Origin: Pseudanabaena sp. FACHB-2040
Lineage (GTDB): Bacteria > Cyanobacteriota > Cyanobacteriia > Phormidesmidales > Phormidesmidaceae
NCBI RefSeq assembly: GCF_014696715.1
Contig: NZ_JACJQO010000022.1
Location: forward strand, 62,001-126,000
DNA length: 64,000 nt
Direction: 5' to 3'
Shown: in pieces, positions 27,364-36,600 of the stretch
Position numbering within the stretch: position 1 is the stretch's first letter
Layout: every line of letters starts with the position of its first letter
Notes under the pieces: model-generated
What the model was told of the DNA's origin: nothing
Databases searched by the model: none
The model's input: only the letters and a program-made list of their open reading frames with translations
Translations under genes and position numbers: made by a program

Positions 27364-27921
27364 TTAAGGGAGGAAGTTGCGCCGAAATTGGGTGACCTGA
27401 TCAGCGACCTCTAGGATCGAATCGGGCATTGCTGGCCCTGTCAAGACCACATCTACCTGAGGCGGGCGCTGCTTGAGAAAATGCAGGACTTCGGCTTCGG
27501 CAATGAGGCCGTAGGTCATAGCCAGGCTCAGCTCGTCTAGCACGACCAAGGCATAGCGTCCCTGCTGGACAACTCGCTGGGTGTGCTGCCACAGGTCTTG
27601 AATGGCTATCCGGTCTTCGTCGGTAACGTCGGAGGTATGAACGCAGTGAGCCATGTCGCTGCGAACCCAATCAAGGTTTTGCCCCAACTGCATAGGTTGG
27701 TCTGCCCCTTGACCAATGCCTCCCTTGAGAAACTGCACGACCAGCACCGGAGTTCCCTGTCCGGCGGTGCGGAGCGCCTGCACCATAACATTGGTGAAGA
27801 AACTGCGGTGGGCTGAAGTAAAAACTTGAACGGTGCCTTCGACGGTCTGCAGCAAGGGATGCCGAACGATAGAAGGCTTGGGAATGGCCGTGAGGTTGCT
27901 GGTTGTGAGTTGGGAAACCAT
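27364..27921 (-). CDS. CobO/BtuR-like P-loop family protein with degenerate Walker A
   Basis: This 185-residue protein (ATG 27921; the frame opens to a TTG at 28011) aligns with ATP:cob(I)alamin adenosyltransferases of the CobO/BtuR type. It shows VLVVQFLKGG (residues 59-68), LVVLDELSLAMTYGLI (125-140) and VVLTGPAMPDSILEVADQVTQFR (158-180). The N-terminal nucleotide-binding loop of that family (GxGKGKTT) is replaced by TSAHRSFFT at residues 35-43, with no lysine or Thr-Thr. It therefore probably does not use ATP like CobO. I recall proteins with this change in other cyanobacteria, so it looks like a conserved derived subfamily rather than a broken gene. Function is unknown. Confidence 0.8.
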   Translation of the reverse strand: MVSQLTTSNLTAIPKPSIVRHPLLQTVEGTVQVFTSAHRSFFTNVMVQALRTAGQGTPVLVVQFLKGGIGQGADQPMQLGQNLDWVRSDMAHCVHTSDVTDEDRIAIQDLWQHTQRVVQQGRYALVVLDELSLAMTYGLIAEAEVLHFLKQRPPQVDVVLTGPAMPDSILEVADQVTQFRRNFLP

Positions 27922-28124
27922 ATCAAGGGGAACGGGCTCTTGCCTGGCTAAATATAGCGTACTTATAGCAGAGTTTTTGAGGGAGCACGCCACATCTGCT
28001 AAAACAGTCAACCCATACTCACCTCCGGAACCTGTTCACATTGGTTTAGCCAATTAGCGCCTACGACGCTGCGGTATGGCCTTGGGCCTGCTGTATTCTA
28101 AGGAGGGTTTCTGAGGCAATTCCT

Positions 28125-28844
28125 ATGGCTTGGCAGCGTCCAGATGGGCGGCGACCTGATCAGCTGCGTCCTGTGAGCTTTGAACGGCAGTTTACCCGGT
28201 TTTCGGCGGGGTCGGTGTTGGCTAGATGTGGCGATACTCAGGTGCTGTGTACGGTGTCGGTGCAGCGTGGAGTGCCCCGGTTTTTAGAGGGGACAGGCAA
28301 GGGCTGGCTGACAGCAGAGTATCGAATGCTGCCTGGAGCCACCCCCCAACGGCAGCAGCGGGAGCTTTTGAAGCTGTCGGGCCGCACTCAGGAGATTCAG
28401 CGATTGATTGGCCGCAGTCTGCGTTCAACCCTCGATTTTGAGGCATTGGGCGAACGGACATTGACGGTAGATACTGATGTGCTCCAGGCCGATGCGGGCA
28501 CGAGAACCACGGCCATTACCGGAGGGTATGTGGCGCTGAGAGATGCGATCGCATCTCTCCTCCAATCAGGTGAACTAGAAACTTCCCCGCTGATTCATCA
28601 GGTCGCTGCCGTCTCAGTCGGTCTGCTCGAAGGTGAGGCATTCCTCGATCTCAAGTACGAGGAAGATGTCGCTGCCGCCGTTGACTTCAATGCGGTATTA
28701 GACGAAAACCTCGACATTATCGAGCTGCAGGGCACTGCGGAAGAGGGCAGCTTTAGCCGCAAGCAAATGGATCAAATCTTGGATTTGGCTGAAAGCGGCA
28801 TCAAAGATCTGCTGGAGGCGCAGAGACAAGTGTTTGAGGGGTAG
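28125..28844 (+). CDS. rph: Ribonuclease PH
   Basis: This 239-residue phosphorolytic 3'-5' exoribonuclease trims tRNA 3' ends. Motifs include [17 protein letters not shown] at the start, [32 protein letters not shown], and the phosphate/catalytic region [20 protein letters not shown], followed by [16 protein letters not shown]. Length and ends are normal. It starts at ATG 28125 and diverges from the CobO-like gene. It is followed by a G-rich repeat at 28852-28895. chlB, the next gene on this strand, starts 220 bases further on and has its own candidate control site. Confidence 0.97.
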   Translation: MAWQRPDGRRPDQLRPVSFERQFTRFSAGSVLARCGDTQVLCTVSVQRGVPRFLEGTGKGWLTAEYRMLPGATPQRQQRELLKLSGRTQEIQRLIGRSLRSTLDFEALGERTLTVDTDVLQADAGTRTTAITGGYVALRDAIASLLQSGELETSPLIHQVAAVSVGLLEGEAFLDLKYEEDVAAAVDFNAVLDENLDIIELQGTAEEGSFSRKQMDQILDLAESGIKDLLEAQRQVFEG

Positions 28845-28851
28845 TAGCTGG

Positions 28852-28895
28852 GTGGAGGGGTGGATGAGTAGATGGGTAGGTGGGTGGGGGCTAGT
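28852..28895. repeat. GGTGGATGAGTAGATGGGT-type repeat
   Basis: A G-rich stretch made of near-copies of GGATGGGTGGATGAGTA lies after rph. Related stretches occur at 44028-44075, 45439-45475 and 50958-50986. Confidence 0.7.
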
Positions 28896-29018
28896 TAACA
28901 AATATTTCAGCGATCGCACCTGCGGTGGAATTCATCTAAGGTGGAACTTGTGAGTGGCAACCCCACTCGCTGAAGCAACTGCTTCATTGAGGGAAAAATC
29001 TCTGTCGGCTAATTCGGT

Positions 29019-29032
29019 TCAGGTGTTTCGGC
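29019..29032 (+). promoter_or_regulatory. Candidate shared DPOR regulatory site upstream of chlB
   Basis: Exact 14-mer TCAGGTGTTTCGGC, 36 bases before the chlB start and matching 6093-6106 upstream of chlL. Here it is on the same strand as the gene. See the chlL entry. Confidence 0.45.
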
Positions 29033-29067
29033 AAATTCACACTGAACGGAACGCGGGAGACTAACCC

Positions 29068-30594
29068 ATGAAACTGGCCTACTGGATGTATGCAGGCCCG
29101 GCGCATATTGGCACTCTACGGATTGCTACGTCCTTCAAGAACGTGCACGCAATTATGCATGCGCCGTTGGGGGATGACTATTTTAATGTGATGCGTTCCA
29201 TGCTGGAGCGGGAGCGGGACTTTACACCTGTGACCACTAGCGTTGTCGATCGCAACGTTTTGGCGCGAGGTTCGCAGGAAAAGGTCGTTGACAATATTGT
29301 TCGAAAGGATAAGGAAGAGTCGCCTGATCTGATTGTGCTGACGCCGACCTGTACTTCTAGCATTCTGCAGGAAGACCTGGAAAACTTTGTCGAGCGGGCT
29401 CAAATCGATTCGCGCGGCGATGTGCTGCTGGCGGATGTCAACCACTACCGTGTCAATGAGCTGCAGGCAGCCGATCGAACGCTACAGCAGATTGTTCAGT
29501 ATTATCTGGCCAAAGCCGAGAAAAAGGGCGATAGGCCCCAGGGCAAAACTGAAAAGCCCTCGGTCAACATTATCGGTCTGACTACACTGGGCTTTCACAA
29601 CAATCACGACGGCACTGAGCTGAAGCGGCTCATGGCGGATCTGGGGATTGAAATCAACGAAGTGATTCCCGATCATGCCTCAGTGCACAATCTTAAGAAC
29701 CTGACCCGCGCTTGGTTTAACCTGGTGCCGTACCGGGAAGTCGGCATGATGACTGCCGAGTATCTGCAGGAGGCGTATGGCATGCCTTATGTGGATATTG
29801 TGCCGATGGGCATTGTAGAGACGGCGCGCTGCATTCGCAAGATTCAGGCTGTCCTCAATGAGCAGGGAGCAGGCGTTGACTACGACGGCTTTATCGATGA
29901 GCAGACTCGCTTTGTCTCGCAGGCGGCCTGGTTTTCTCGCTCGATTGACTGCCAAAACCTGACGGGCAAAAAAGCGGTCGTGTTTGGCGACAACACCCAT
30001 GCTGCCGCCATGACCAAGATTCTGGCGCGGGAAATGGGCATTCATGTAGTGCTGGCAGGCACCTACTGCAAGTACGATGCTGACTGGTTCCAGGAGCAGG
30101 TGGGCGAGTACTGCGATGAGGTGCTGGTGAGCGATGACAACGGGGCGATTGGCGATGCGATCGCACGTCTCGAACCTGCTGCCATCTTCGGCACCCAGAT
30201 GGAGCGTCACGTTGGCAAGCGCCTGAACATCCCCTGCGGCGTCATTGCTGCACCGATTCACATTCAAAACTTCCCGGTGGGCTATCGGCCTTTCCTGGGT
30301 TATGAAGGAGCCAACCAGATCGTCGATCTGGTCTACAACTCTTTCACCCTAGGCATGGAAGATCACCTATTAGAGTTCTTTGGCGGCCACGACACCAAGG
30401 AAGTGATTACCAAGACCGTCTCTGCCGGATCTGACATGGGCTGGACTCGCGACGGCCTAGCCGAACTCAACAAGATCCCTGGCTTTGTACGCGGCAAGGT
30501 GAAGCGTAATACGGAGAAGTTTGCGCGCGATCGCAACATCTCCGAGATCAACGCTGAAGTGCTCTATGCGGCGAAGGAAGCCGTCGGGGCATAA
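29068..30594 (+). CDS. chlB: Light-independent protochlorophyllide reductase subunit B
   Basis: ChlB (508 residues) completes the dark-operative enzyme with ChlN, binding protochlorophyllide and contributing the unusual aspartate ligand of the NB cluster. That residue, Asp36, is in place (HAPLGDDYF). Other conserved stretches are [13 protein letters not shown] near residue 95 and the C-terminal domain (residues about 455-508, [32 protein letters not shown]), which caps the active site. It starts at ATG 29068 behind GGGAGA. It is separated from chlL/chlN by about 23 kb but shares a 14-base upstream motif with chlL. A perfect hairpin at 30624-30650 ends the transcript. Confidence 0.98.
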   Translation: MKLAYWMYAGPAHIGTLRIATSFKNVHAIMHAPLGDDYFNVMRSMLERERDFTPVTTSVVDRNVLARGSQEKVVDNIVRKDKEESPDLIVLTPTCTSSILQEDLENFVERAQIDSRGDVLLADVNHYRVNELQAADRTLQQIVQYYLAKAEKKGDRPQGKTEKPSVNIIGLTTLGFHNNHDGTELKRLMADLGIEINEVIPDHASVHNLKNLTRAWFNLVPYREVGMMTAEYLQEAYGMPYVDIVPMGIVETARCIRKIQAVLNEQGAGVDYDGFIDEQTRFVSQAAWFSRSIDCQNLTGKKAVVFGDNTHAAAMTKILAREMGIHVVLAGTYCKYDADWFQEQVGEYCDEVLVSDDNGAIGDAIARLEPAAIFGTQMERHVGKRLNIPCGVIAAPIHIQNFPVGYRPFLGYEGANQIVDLVYNSFTLGMEDHLLEFFGGHDTKEVITKTVSAGSDMGWTRDGLAELNKIPGFVRGKVKRNTEKFARDRNISEINAEVLYAAKEAVGA

Positions 30595-30623
30595 GCAGAG
30601 AGCGTTAAATTAGCAGTCTGATG

Positions 30624-30650
30624 GAGCCAGGGAATTAAATTCCCTGGCTC
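30624..30650 (+). terminator. Hairpin terminator after chlB
   Basis: Arms GAGCCAGGGAA (30624-30634) and TTCCCTGGCTC (30640-30650) flank loop TTAAA. It lies between the convergent chlB and pentapeptide genes. Confidence 0.75.
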
Positions 30651-30675
30651 TCTGCTTTGCGCCGCTGCGTCCCCC

Positions 30676-31488
30676 TTATGCCTGTGTGCTCCAAAACTCA
30701 ACATCCTGCTGCTCAACACTGCCATCTGGTAGCGTCGTGTGGCTAAGCTTGGCCCCATGCAGCTCATGGCCCTGAAGCTCGGCCCACTTGAGGTCGGCCT
30801 CGGCCAGATTAGCTCCAAAAAACTGAGACTTCCACAGTTCTGCCCCCCGCAAGGTTGCGCCTTTGAGGTCAGCTCCGCGCAGATCGGCTCCGGTTAGATC
30901 CGCGTGGGTGAGGTTGGCTTGGCGCAGATCGGCTCCCTGCAAATCGGCTCCCTTGAGGTTGGCCTTTTCTAGGTTCGCCCCTCGCAAGATCGCTTGAGTT
31001 AGCTGGGCGCGGTGGAGACAGGCGGCTCGCAGGTCGGCCTTGGCTAGATTGGCCTCCATCAGCTGGGCCTCGGGCAGATGGATTTGGGTGAGATTTGCGC
31101 CGGGGGCTTCTAGCGATCGCAACGGCACCCCATCCTGGTGTAAATCCTGCAAGGCCTGGAAGCGGGCATAGCTGGTCGAGACTTTGCCAGCCGCCGCATT
31201 GTCAATAATGCGCCAGGCTTCATAGTGCTTTTGGGCCTTGCGATCAGGTGCGCCCTTGAAGTACAAGATCACCGCTGCCACGATCGCAAAAGATTCGGCA
31301 TTCTCAAAAAAGATTTTCAGCGCATCTCGCTGAAACAGATCCAGCGGTGAGCGAATTACGACATCTTCCTGCACCCAGAGGGCAACTGCAGCCAAACACA
31401 CCACCGACACCAGCACCGCCAACCAGGTTGGGACACACCGGGCCACCCACTCCAGCTGTTTAACAAACCTCAAAGAGCTCCATCGCAT
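30676..31488 (-). CDS. Membrane-anchored pentapeptide repeat protein
   Basis: The 270-residue protein has two hydrophobic segments (about residues 20-42, WLAVLVSVVCLAAVALWV, and 63-80, ESFAIVAAVILYFKG). A run of about 17 pentapeptide repeats of the A(D/N)LxX type follows (residues about 135-250, such as ANLEKANLKGADLQGADLRQ). Such repeats form a right-handed quadrilateral beta helix. The membrane-bound layout is frequent in cyanobacteria. Function is unknown. It starts at ATG 31488, just 60 bases after the end of the ATPase gene on the same strand. Confidence 0.88.
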   Translation of the reverse strand: MRWSSLRFVKQLEWVARCVPTWLAVLVSVVCLAAVALWVQEDVVIRSPLDLFQRDALKIFFENAESFAIVAAVILYFKGAPDRKAQKHYEAWRIIDNAAAGKVSTSYARFQALQDLHQDGVPLRSLEAPGANLTQIHLPEAQLMEANLAKADLRAACLHRAQLTQAILRGANLEKANLKGADLQGADLRQANLTHADLTGADLRGADLKGATLRGAELWKSQFFGANLAEADLKWAELQGHELHGAKLSHTTLPDGSVEQQDVEFWSTQA

Positions 31489-31548
31489 TGGCGGTTTCCC
31501 TCACCAGATAGAAGGATTTTCGCACGACCGGGCAGAGAGGAGCATGAT

Positions 31549-33006
31549 CTAATGTTTCAGGCTCAAAAAGCTGCAAAAGGCAGGGTGAATGCAGAAGTGC
31601 TCAACATTTTCTAAATTGATTGTGGGCAGCTCATAGTGGCCCAGGTAGGCAGCTTTTGCTGCTGTCGATTGCCCCATTTGCTTCGGCATCTTGGCCTTGA
31701 GAAAACCGATGTGCCACAGCAGCTTTTTCAGATCCAGATAGTCCATCTCCAGCACCCAGTCTGCAGCTCTGTCTACATCCAACTCGCCGCAGACAGCCGA
31801 CAGCAGCAAATACTCCAGCTCGTCTTTCGCAAAGTGGGCTTTGCGGCCCCGAAACACTTCAAAGAGATCTAGAAGGTGGGGATATTTGAACCGATATTCT
31901 GAAGCTAAATCCTTGATCTTTTGCTCAGAATAGATTTCTTCTGCAGCGAGGATAGTGTCTTCTGTGATGCGTTTACCCTCGCGGTAATACTCTATACACA
32001 GCTTGCAAAACTGCAGCAGTTCTCTAGGGCGAAGCTGTGTGCGATCAAGAATATAGTCTGCCGACTCTTCGTTATGATCCGGCAGGTGGGAGACAAAAAT
32101 CGAGTTCCAGCGCCGCAGCCCCGGAGCCTCCTGCAGATCAGCAAAGCAGTGAGCAATCCGCAGACCAATCAGCTCTAACAGTTCCGGCTTTCTCCAACGA
32201 ATCACCTCCACATCTTCCCGAATTTTTTGAGCATCTTCATAAATCTGAGGAATGTTGTCAAACAGTTCCTGGCGAATGGAAATGTAGATTTTCAGATTTG
32301 GGCTAATCAGGTTGAGCTTTTGGGCGGCTTGAAAAAGCCCGGCCAGGAAATATTTGGCATCTTCAGAGTTATCCCAGCCTTTATCAAGCTCATCAATAAA
32401 TACTTTGATTCGCAGCTTTTCTAAGACTCTTTTGAGGCTCGGCAACAGGCCTTTGATTTCCTCCAGGCTGTATAAAGCCTGCAGCTCACGCGTTTTGCTT
32501 AAACTTTCAAAGCTGCTCAGCTTAATACTTTCTAAGCGCTTGAGATAGGAAAAAAGAATGCCCACTGAGTTAAGGTTCTGGTTCTGCAGGTTGTTCTGCA
32601 CATAGGCGTAGATATCTTTGAGAGGCCCTAATAGGAGCCCTCGTTTTTCCTCAACCACTTTCTTAAAGATGAGGTTGTACAGTAGGTACTGCCAGGCAAC
32701 TGAGTAGGAACTTTGCTTGCCCCAAGATCCCTCCTGCTCGCTGCGAAGAAACTGCGACAGCAGCTCATAGGAATATTCTTCGGGAGAAAGTTCAATCACG
32801 AGGTGGCTTTTGCGAGCCTCTGCCGCTGCCATGTACTTAAAGATGGCGCTCTTACCCGCTCCTCGGTTGCCGACCAAAATGGTCTTGCTGCTGTTGAAAA
32901 ACTTTTGGTAGGTGGAGTTGCGGTAGAAGTATTCGGCTAGGCCAACGGCAATATCTCGCTCTGCAGAATCAGATCCAAGGTTGAGAAGACGAATATCACG
33001 CGGCAT
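31549..33006 (-). CDS. P-loop ATPase of the Sll1717 type
   Basis: This 485-residue soluble NTPase has Walker A GNRGAGKS (residues 46-53) and Walker B VFIDELDKGW (Asp205, Asp208). A sensor-like region ISIRQELFDNIP and a helical C-terminal half (TQLRPRELLQFCKLCIEYYR, then a winged-helix-like end) follow. This fits the cyanobacterial Sll1717 family of STAND/KAP-like ATPases, whose role is not established. Relatives of such switches act in signalling or in phage defence, but there is no effector domain or defence neighbour here. It may be co-transcribed with the pentapeptide-repeat gene that follows. Confidence 0.8.
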   Translation of the reverse strand: MPRDIRLLNLGSDSAERDIAVGLAEYFYRNSTYQKFFNSSKTILVGNRGAGKSAIFKYMAAAEARKSHLVIELSPEEYSYELLSQFLRSEQEGSWGKQSSYSVAWQYLLYNLIFKKVVEEKRGLLLGPLKDIYAYVQNNLQNQNLNSVGILFSYLKRLESIKLSSFESLSKTRELQALYSLEEIKGLLPSLKRVLEKLRIKVFIDELDKGWDNSEDAKYFLAGLFQAAQKLNLISPNLKIYISIRQELFDNIPQIYEDAQKIREDVEVIRWRKPELLELIGLRIAHCFADLQEAPGLRRWNSIFVSHLPDHNEESADYILDRTQLRPRELLQFCKLCIEYYREGKRITEDTILAAEEIYSEQKIKDLASEYRFKYPHLLDLFEVFRGRKAHFAKDELEYLLLSAVCGELDVDRAADWVLEMDYLDLKKLLWHIGFLKAKMPKQMGQSTAAKAAYLGHYELPTINLENVEHFCIHPAFCSFLSLKH

Positions 33007-33432
33007 AGGCAGGCAATGGCAGGGAAGGGAAAACCAAGCAAGTCACCACCCCATAGTCTACGTCCCCATTGGAGCCTAAAAACAGTACACAGACGGGGCA
33101 TATTACCTGGCAGATGTTGCGATCGCAGCCTCATCCCACAACTGTGCGGCCTTTCTCTAACAAGCAACTTTTTCCTTATTTAAACGATTCTTATCCTTTT
33201 TTGTAGGCTTTTTTTAATGTTGACTAGGCACGATTTAACACTGGTTGTTCAGTGTATTAACGGTCGAGGCTTGACATCATTGTTTCAGTATTCGCGCTCT
33301 TGTTCAGTAGCGAGAGAAGCAAAACCCCTGTTCATCTGAGCAGCACCAATTGCCCGCTGCGGTTGGTATAGAGGTTTATCTGGCCCAGCCCAGGCCGTGT
33401 GGTTCTAGAAAGGTTATTTTTGTTCGCCCAGT
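33007..33432. other. Intergenic region upstream of the nucleotidase gene
   Basis: About 430 bases contain one HIP1 octamer (around 33121) and an AT-rich stretch near 33175-33220 that may carry promoters for the divergent genes. No gene or RNA is recognised. Confidence 0.5.
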
Positions 33433-33463
33433 AGCGACACCTCAGCAACCTCCGGGTGTCGCT
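33433..33463 (+). promoter_or_regulatory. Hairpin in the leader of the nucleotidase gene
   Basis: Arms AGCGACACC (33433-33441) and GGTGTCGCT (33455-33463) lie about 150 bases before the chosen start. It could be a leader attenuator or an mRNA-stability hairpin. No riboswitch class is recognised. Confidence 0.4.
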
Positions 33464-33609
33464 AACCTGGCTGAACCGTCACTGATGTAGCAGCAAATAG
33501 GCACCGCGCTCAAAAGTTCGGCCAATTGGCAAACTTCATGAGCACAGATCCTTGCGTCCGTTTGGCTAGCCCCCCTTTGGTTGTTGGACTAAATTTAGGA
33601 ATCAGGTTG

Positions 33610-36600
33610 ATGGAAAACTTTACCCTGCAGTTGTTCCACGTTGCTGACCAGGAAGCTGGAATTCCTGCGATTGAAGATGCGCCTCGATTTTCTGCGGTGC
33701 TAGAAGCGCTCAGACTTCAAGATCTAGATGAGGACGGCGCACCTGGGTTTGCCAATACGCTGACTCTGTCCTCAGGAGATGCCTACATTCCAGGAGCCTT
33801 CTTCAGCGCCAGCCTGGCGGCCTTTGGCGGCGCGGGTCGGGGCGATATCTTAATCCAAAATGAGCTGGGCATCCAAGCGATCGCATTTGGCAACCACGAA
33901 TTTGACCTGGGCACCGGCCAGATCGGCGAACTGCTGCGGCCTAGTACCAGTGCTTCAGGCTCCCCGTATCCTGGGGCGCTGTTTCCCTACCTGAGCGGCA
34001 ACCTAAACTTTGCTCCTAACGGCGACCTGGCTTCTCTGGTAACTGCAGACGGCCAGGAAGCTAGCACCATTCCTGGCCGCATCGCCGCTAGCACAATCAT
34101 TACAGTCAATGGCGAGAAGGTAGGCGTTGTCGGGGCCACCACGCCTACCCTGCGGGCAATCTCTAACCCAGGTACCGTTGAGGTTACCCCCTCCCCCTTT
34201 AGCGGCAACCCCTCGCCTGCTGAGCTTGATGCCTTAGCTGCAGTCATCCAGGCAGATGTCGATGCGCTGCTGGTCGCTAACCCAGACCTAGATAAAGTGG
34301 TTTTGCTGGCGCATATGCAGCAGATCGCCATTGAACAAGCGCTGGCGACTCGGCTTCGCAACGTGGACATTATTGTGGCGGGTGGTTCCAACACTCGGCT
34401 AACGGACGAAAACGACCGTCTGCGGACTGGGGACACTAAGCAAGGGGACTATCCCATTTTCACAACCGATGCTGGTGGCAACCCCATAGCCATTGTCAAC
34501 ACCGACGGCAATTACAAGTACGTCGGTCGCTTGGTGATTCAATTTGATGCCAATGGCAACATCATTCCCGATAGCTATAACCCCAACATCAGTGGTGCCT
34601 ACGCTACTGATGAGCAGGGCGTAGCTGATTTAGGTGCAGCGGAGCTGGTTAACCCTCGCATTCAAGAAATTGCGGATGCCATTGGGACGGTCATTGCCGA
34701 GTTGGATGGAACTATCTTTGGCAAAACTACTGTTTTCCTCAACGGTACCCGCCAGGATGTACGCACCCAGGAAACCAACCTGGGCAACCTGACGGCCGAT
34801 GCTAACCTGGCCTATGCCAAGACTGTCGATGCTAGCACTGTTATCTCCATCAGGAATGGGGGCGGCATCCGCAACGACATTGGCATTATCAGCGCGCCAC
34901 CTGGCTCCACCGAGGTGAGCGAGGTGGAAAAGTTACCCCCAGCAGCCAATCCCCTGGCAGGCAAGGAAGAAGGCGACATTTCCCAACTCGATCTCTCCGA
35001 CAGCTTGCGCTTCAACAATGATCTTGCGCTGGTAACGGTGACGGCTCAGGAACTGTTAGCCCTGGTGGAGCATGGCGTTTCGGGTGTCAGGCCTGGGGCA
35101 ACGCCCGGTGCGTTTCCCCAAGTGAGCGGCATCAACTTTAGTTTTGACCCTACCGCTCCAGCCAACGACCGGGTTCAGAGCTTGGTCGTGATTGATGAAC
35201 AGGGAGCGGTGCAAGATACTGTGGTCCGTAACGGGGAAGTTGTGGGCAACCCTGATCGCACCTTCCGAGTGGTGACGCTCGGTTTTTTGGCAACGGGTGG
35301 TGATGGCTACCCCTTCCCCGACCGAGAGCGAGTCAACCTGCAAATCCCTCAGCTATCCGGGCGTACAGGAGAGGCCACTTTTGCCAACGATGGCACCGAG
35401 CAAGATGCTCTGGCCGAGTACCTGCTGGCCAATTTCTCTGCTGAGACTCCTTTCAGCCAGGCCGATACAGTCCCGCTGCTAGATACCCGCATCCAAAACC
35501 TGTCTGAGCGGTTTGATGCGCTCAGTGAGGCTAGCTTGTTTTCTTTTACTGGCCGTATTCAAACTGCTGGTGCGGAAATCTCAACTTATGACGCTCAATC
35601 GCAGCGGCTCTTTGTCACAACGGGCTCCGGCATTGAAATTGTCAATATCGCTGACCCCAGCAACCCAGTGAGCCTTGGGCTAATCAATATCTCTGAGCTG
35701 GGGGCTACGGTCAACAGTGTGGCTGCCAGAAACGGCATTATCGCCGCTGCCATCGACGCCAGCCCGATTACCGATGCCGGGGTCGTGGCATTTTTCAATG
35801 CCCAGGGCGTCCTGCTGAAGTCTGTCACCGTCGGATCGCTGCCCGACATGCTCACCTTTACCCCCGACGGCACCAAGGTGTTGGTTGCCAACGAAGGGGA
35901 GCCTCTTGAAGGTGTGAACCCCAATGGATCGATCAGCATTATCGATATTTCCAATGGGGTGGAAGCCGCTACGGTAACTGAAGTAGGCTTTACCCAGTTC
36001 AACGGCCAAGAGAACGCGCTGCGATCGCAAGGTATCCGTATCTTCCCCGGTGTAGCTGCCGCTGCCGATTTCGAGCCGGAGTACATCGCGATTTCTCCCG
36101 ACGGCACCCAGGCGTTTGTCACCCTGCAGGAGAATAACGCCCTAGCTGTTGTCGATATTGCCTCGGCCTCAGTGGTTGAGTTAGTGCCCCTAGGTGTGAA
36201 AGACCACAGCCAGCCAGGTAATGGCCTCGATGCCAGCGATCGCGATGGCGGCATCAACCTACGCAATTTGCCTGTGTTTGGTCTGTATATGCCAGATGCG
36301 ATCGCATCGATCGAAGTGGGCGGCCAGACCTACTACCTGACAGCCAACGAGGGCGATGCCCGCGACGAGGATGCTCGCGTAAGCTCCTTGACGCTAAATC
36401 CCACCGCCTTCCCCAACGCCGAAGTTCTACAGCGAGAGGAAAACCTGGGCCGCCTCAATGTCTCCAGGATTGACGGCCGCGGCCCAACTGATACCTACAG
36501 CCAGCTCTTTGCCTACGGCGCGCGCTCCTTCTCGGTCTGGAACAGCGCAGGCGAACTGGTTTACGACAGTGGCGACGAGATCGAGCGGATCGTAGCCTCG

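Noticed and set aside
31549-33006. The Sll1717-type ATPase as a phage-defence system
   Set aside because: No effector domain or other defence gene is next to it. Only the ATPase itself can be supported.
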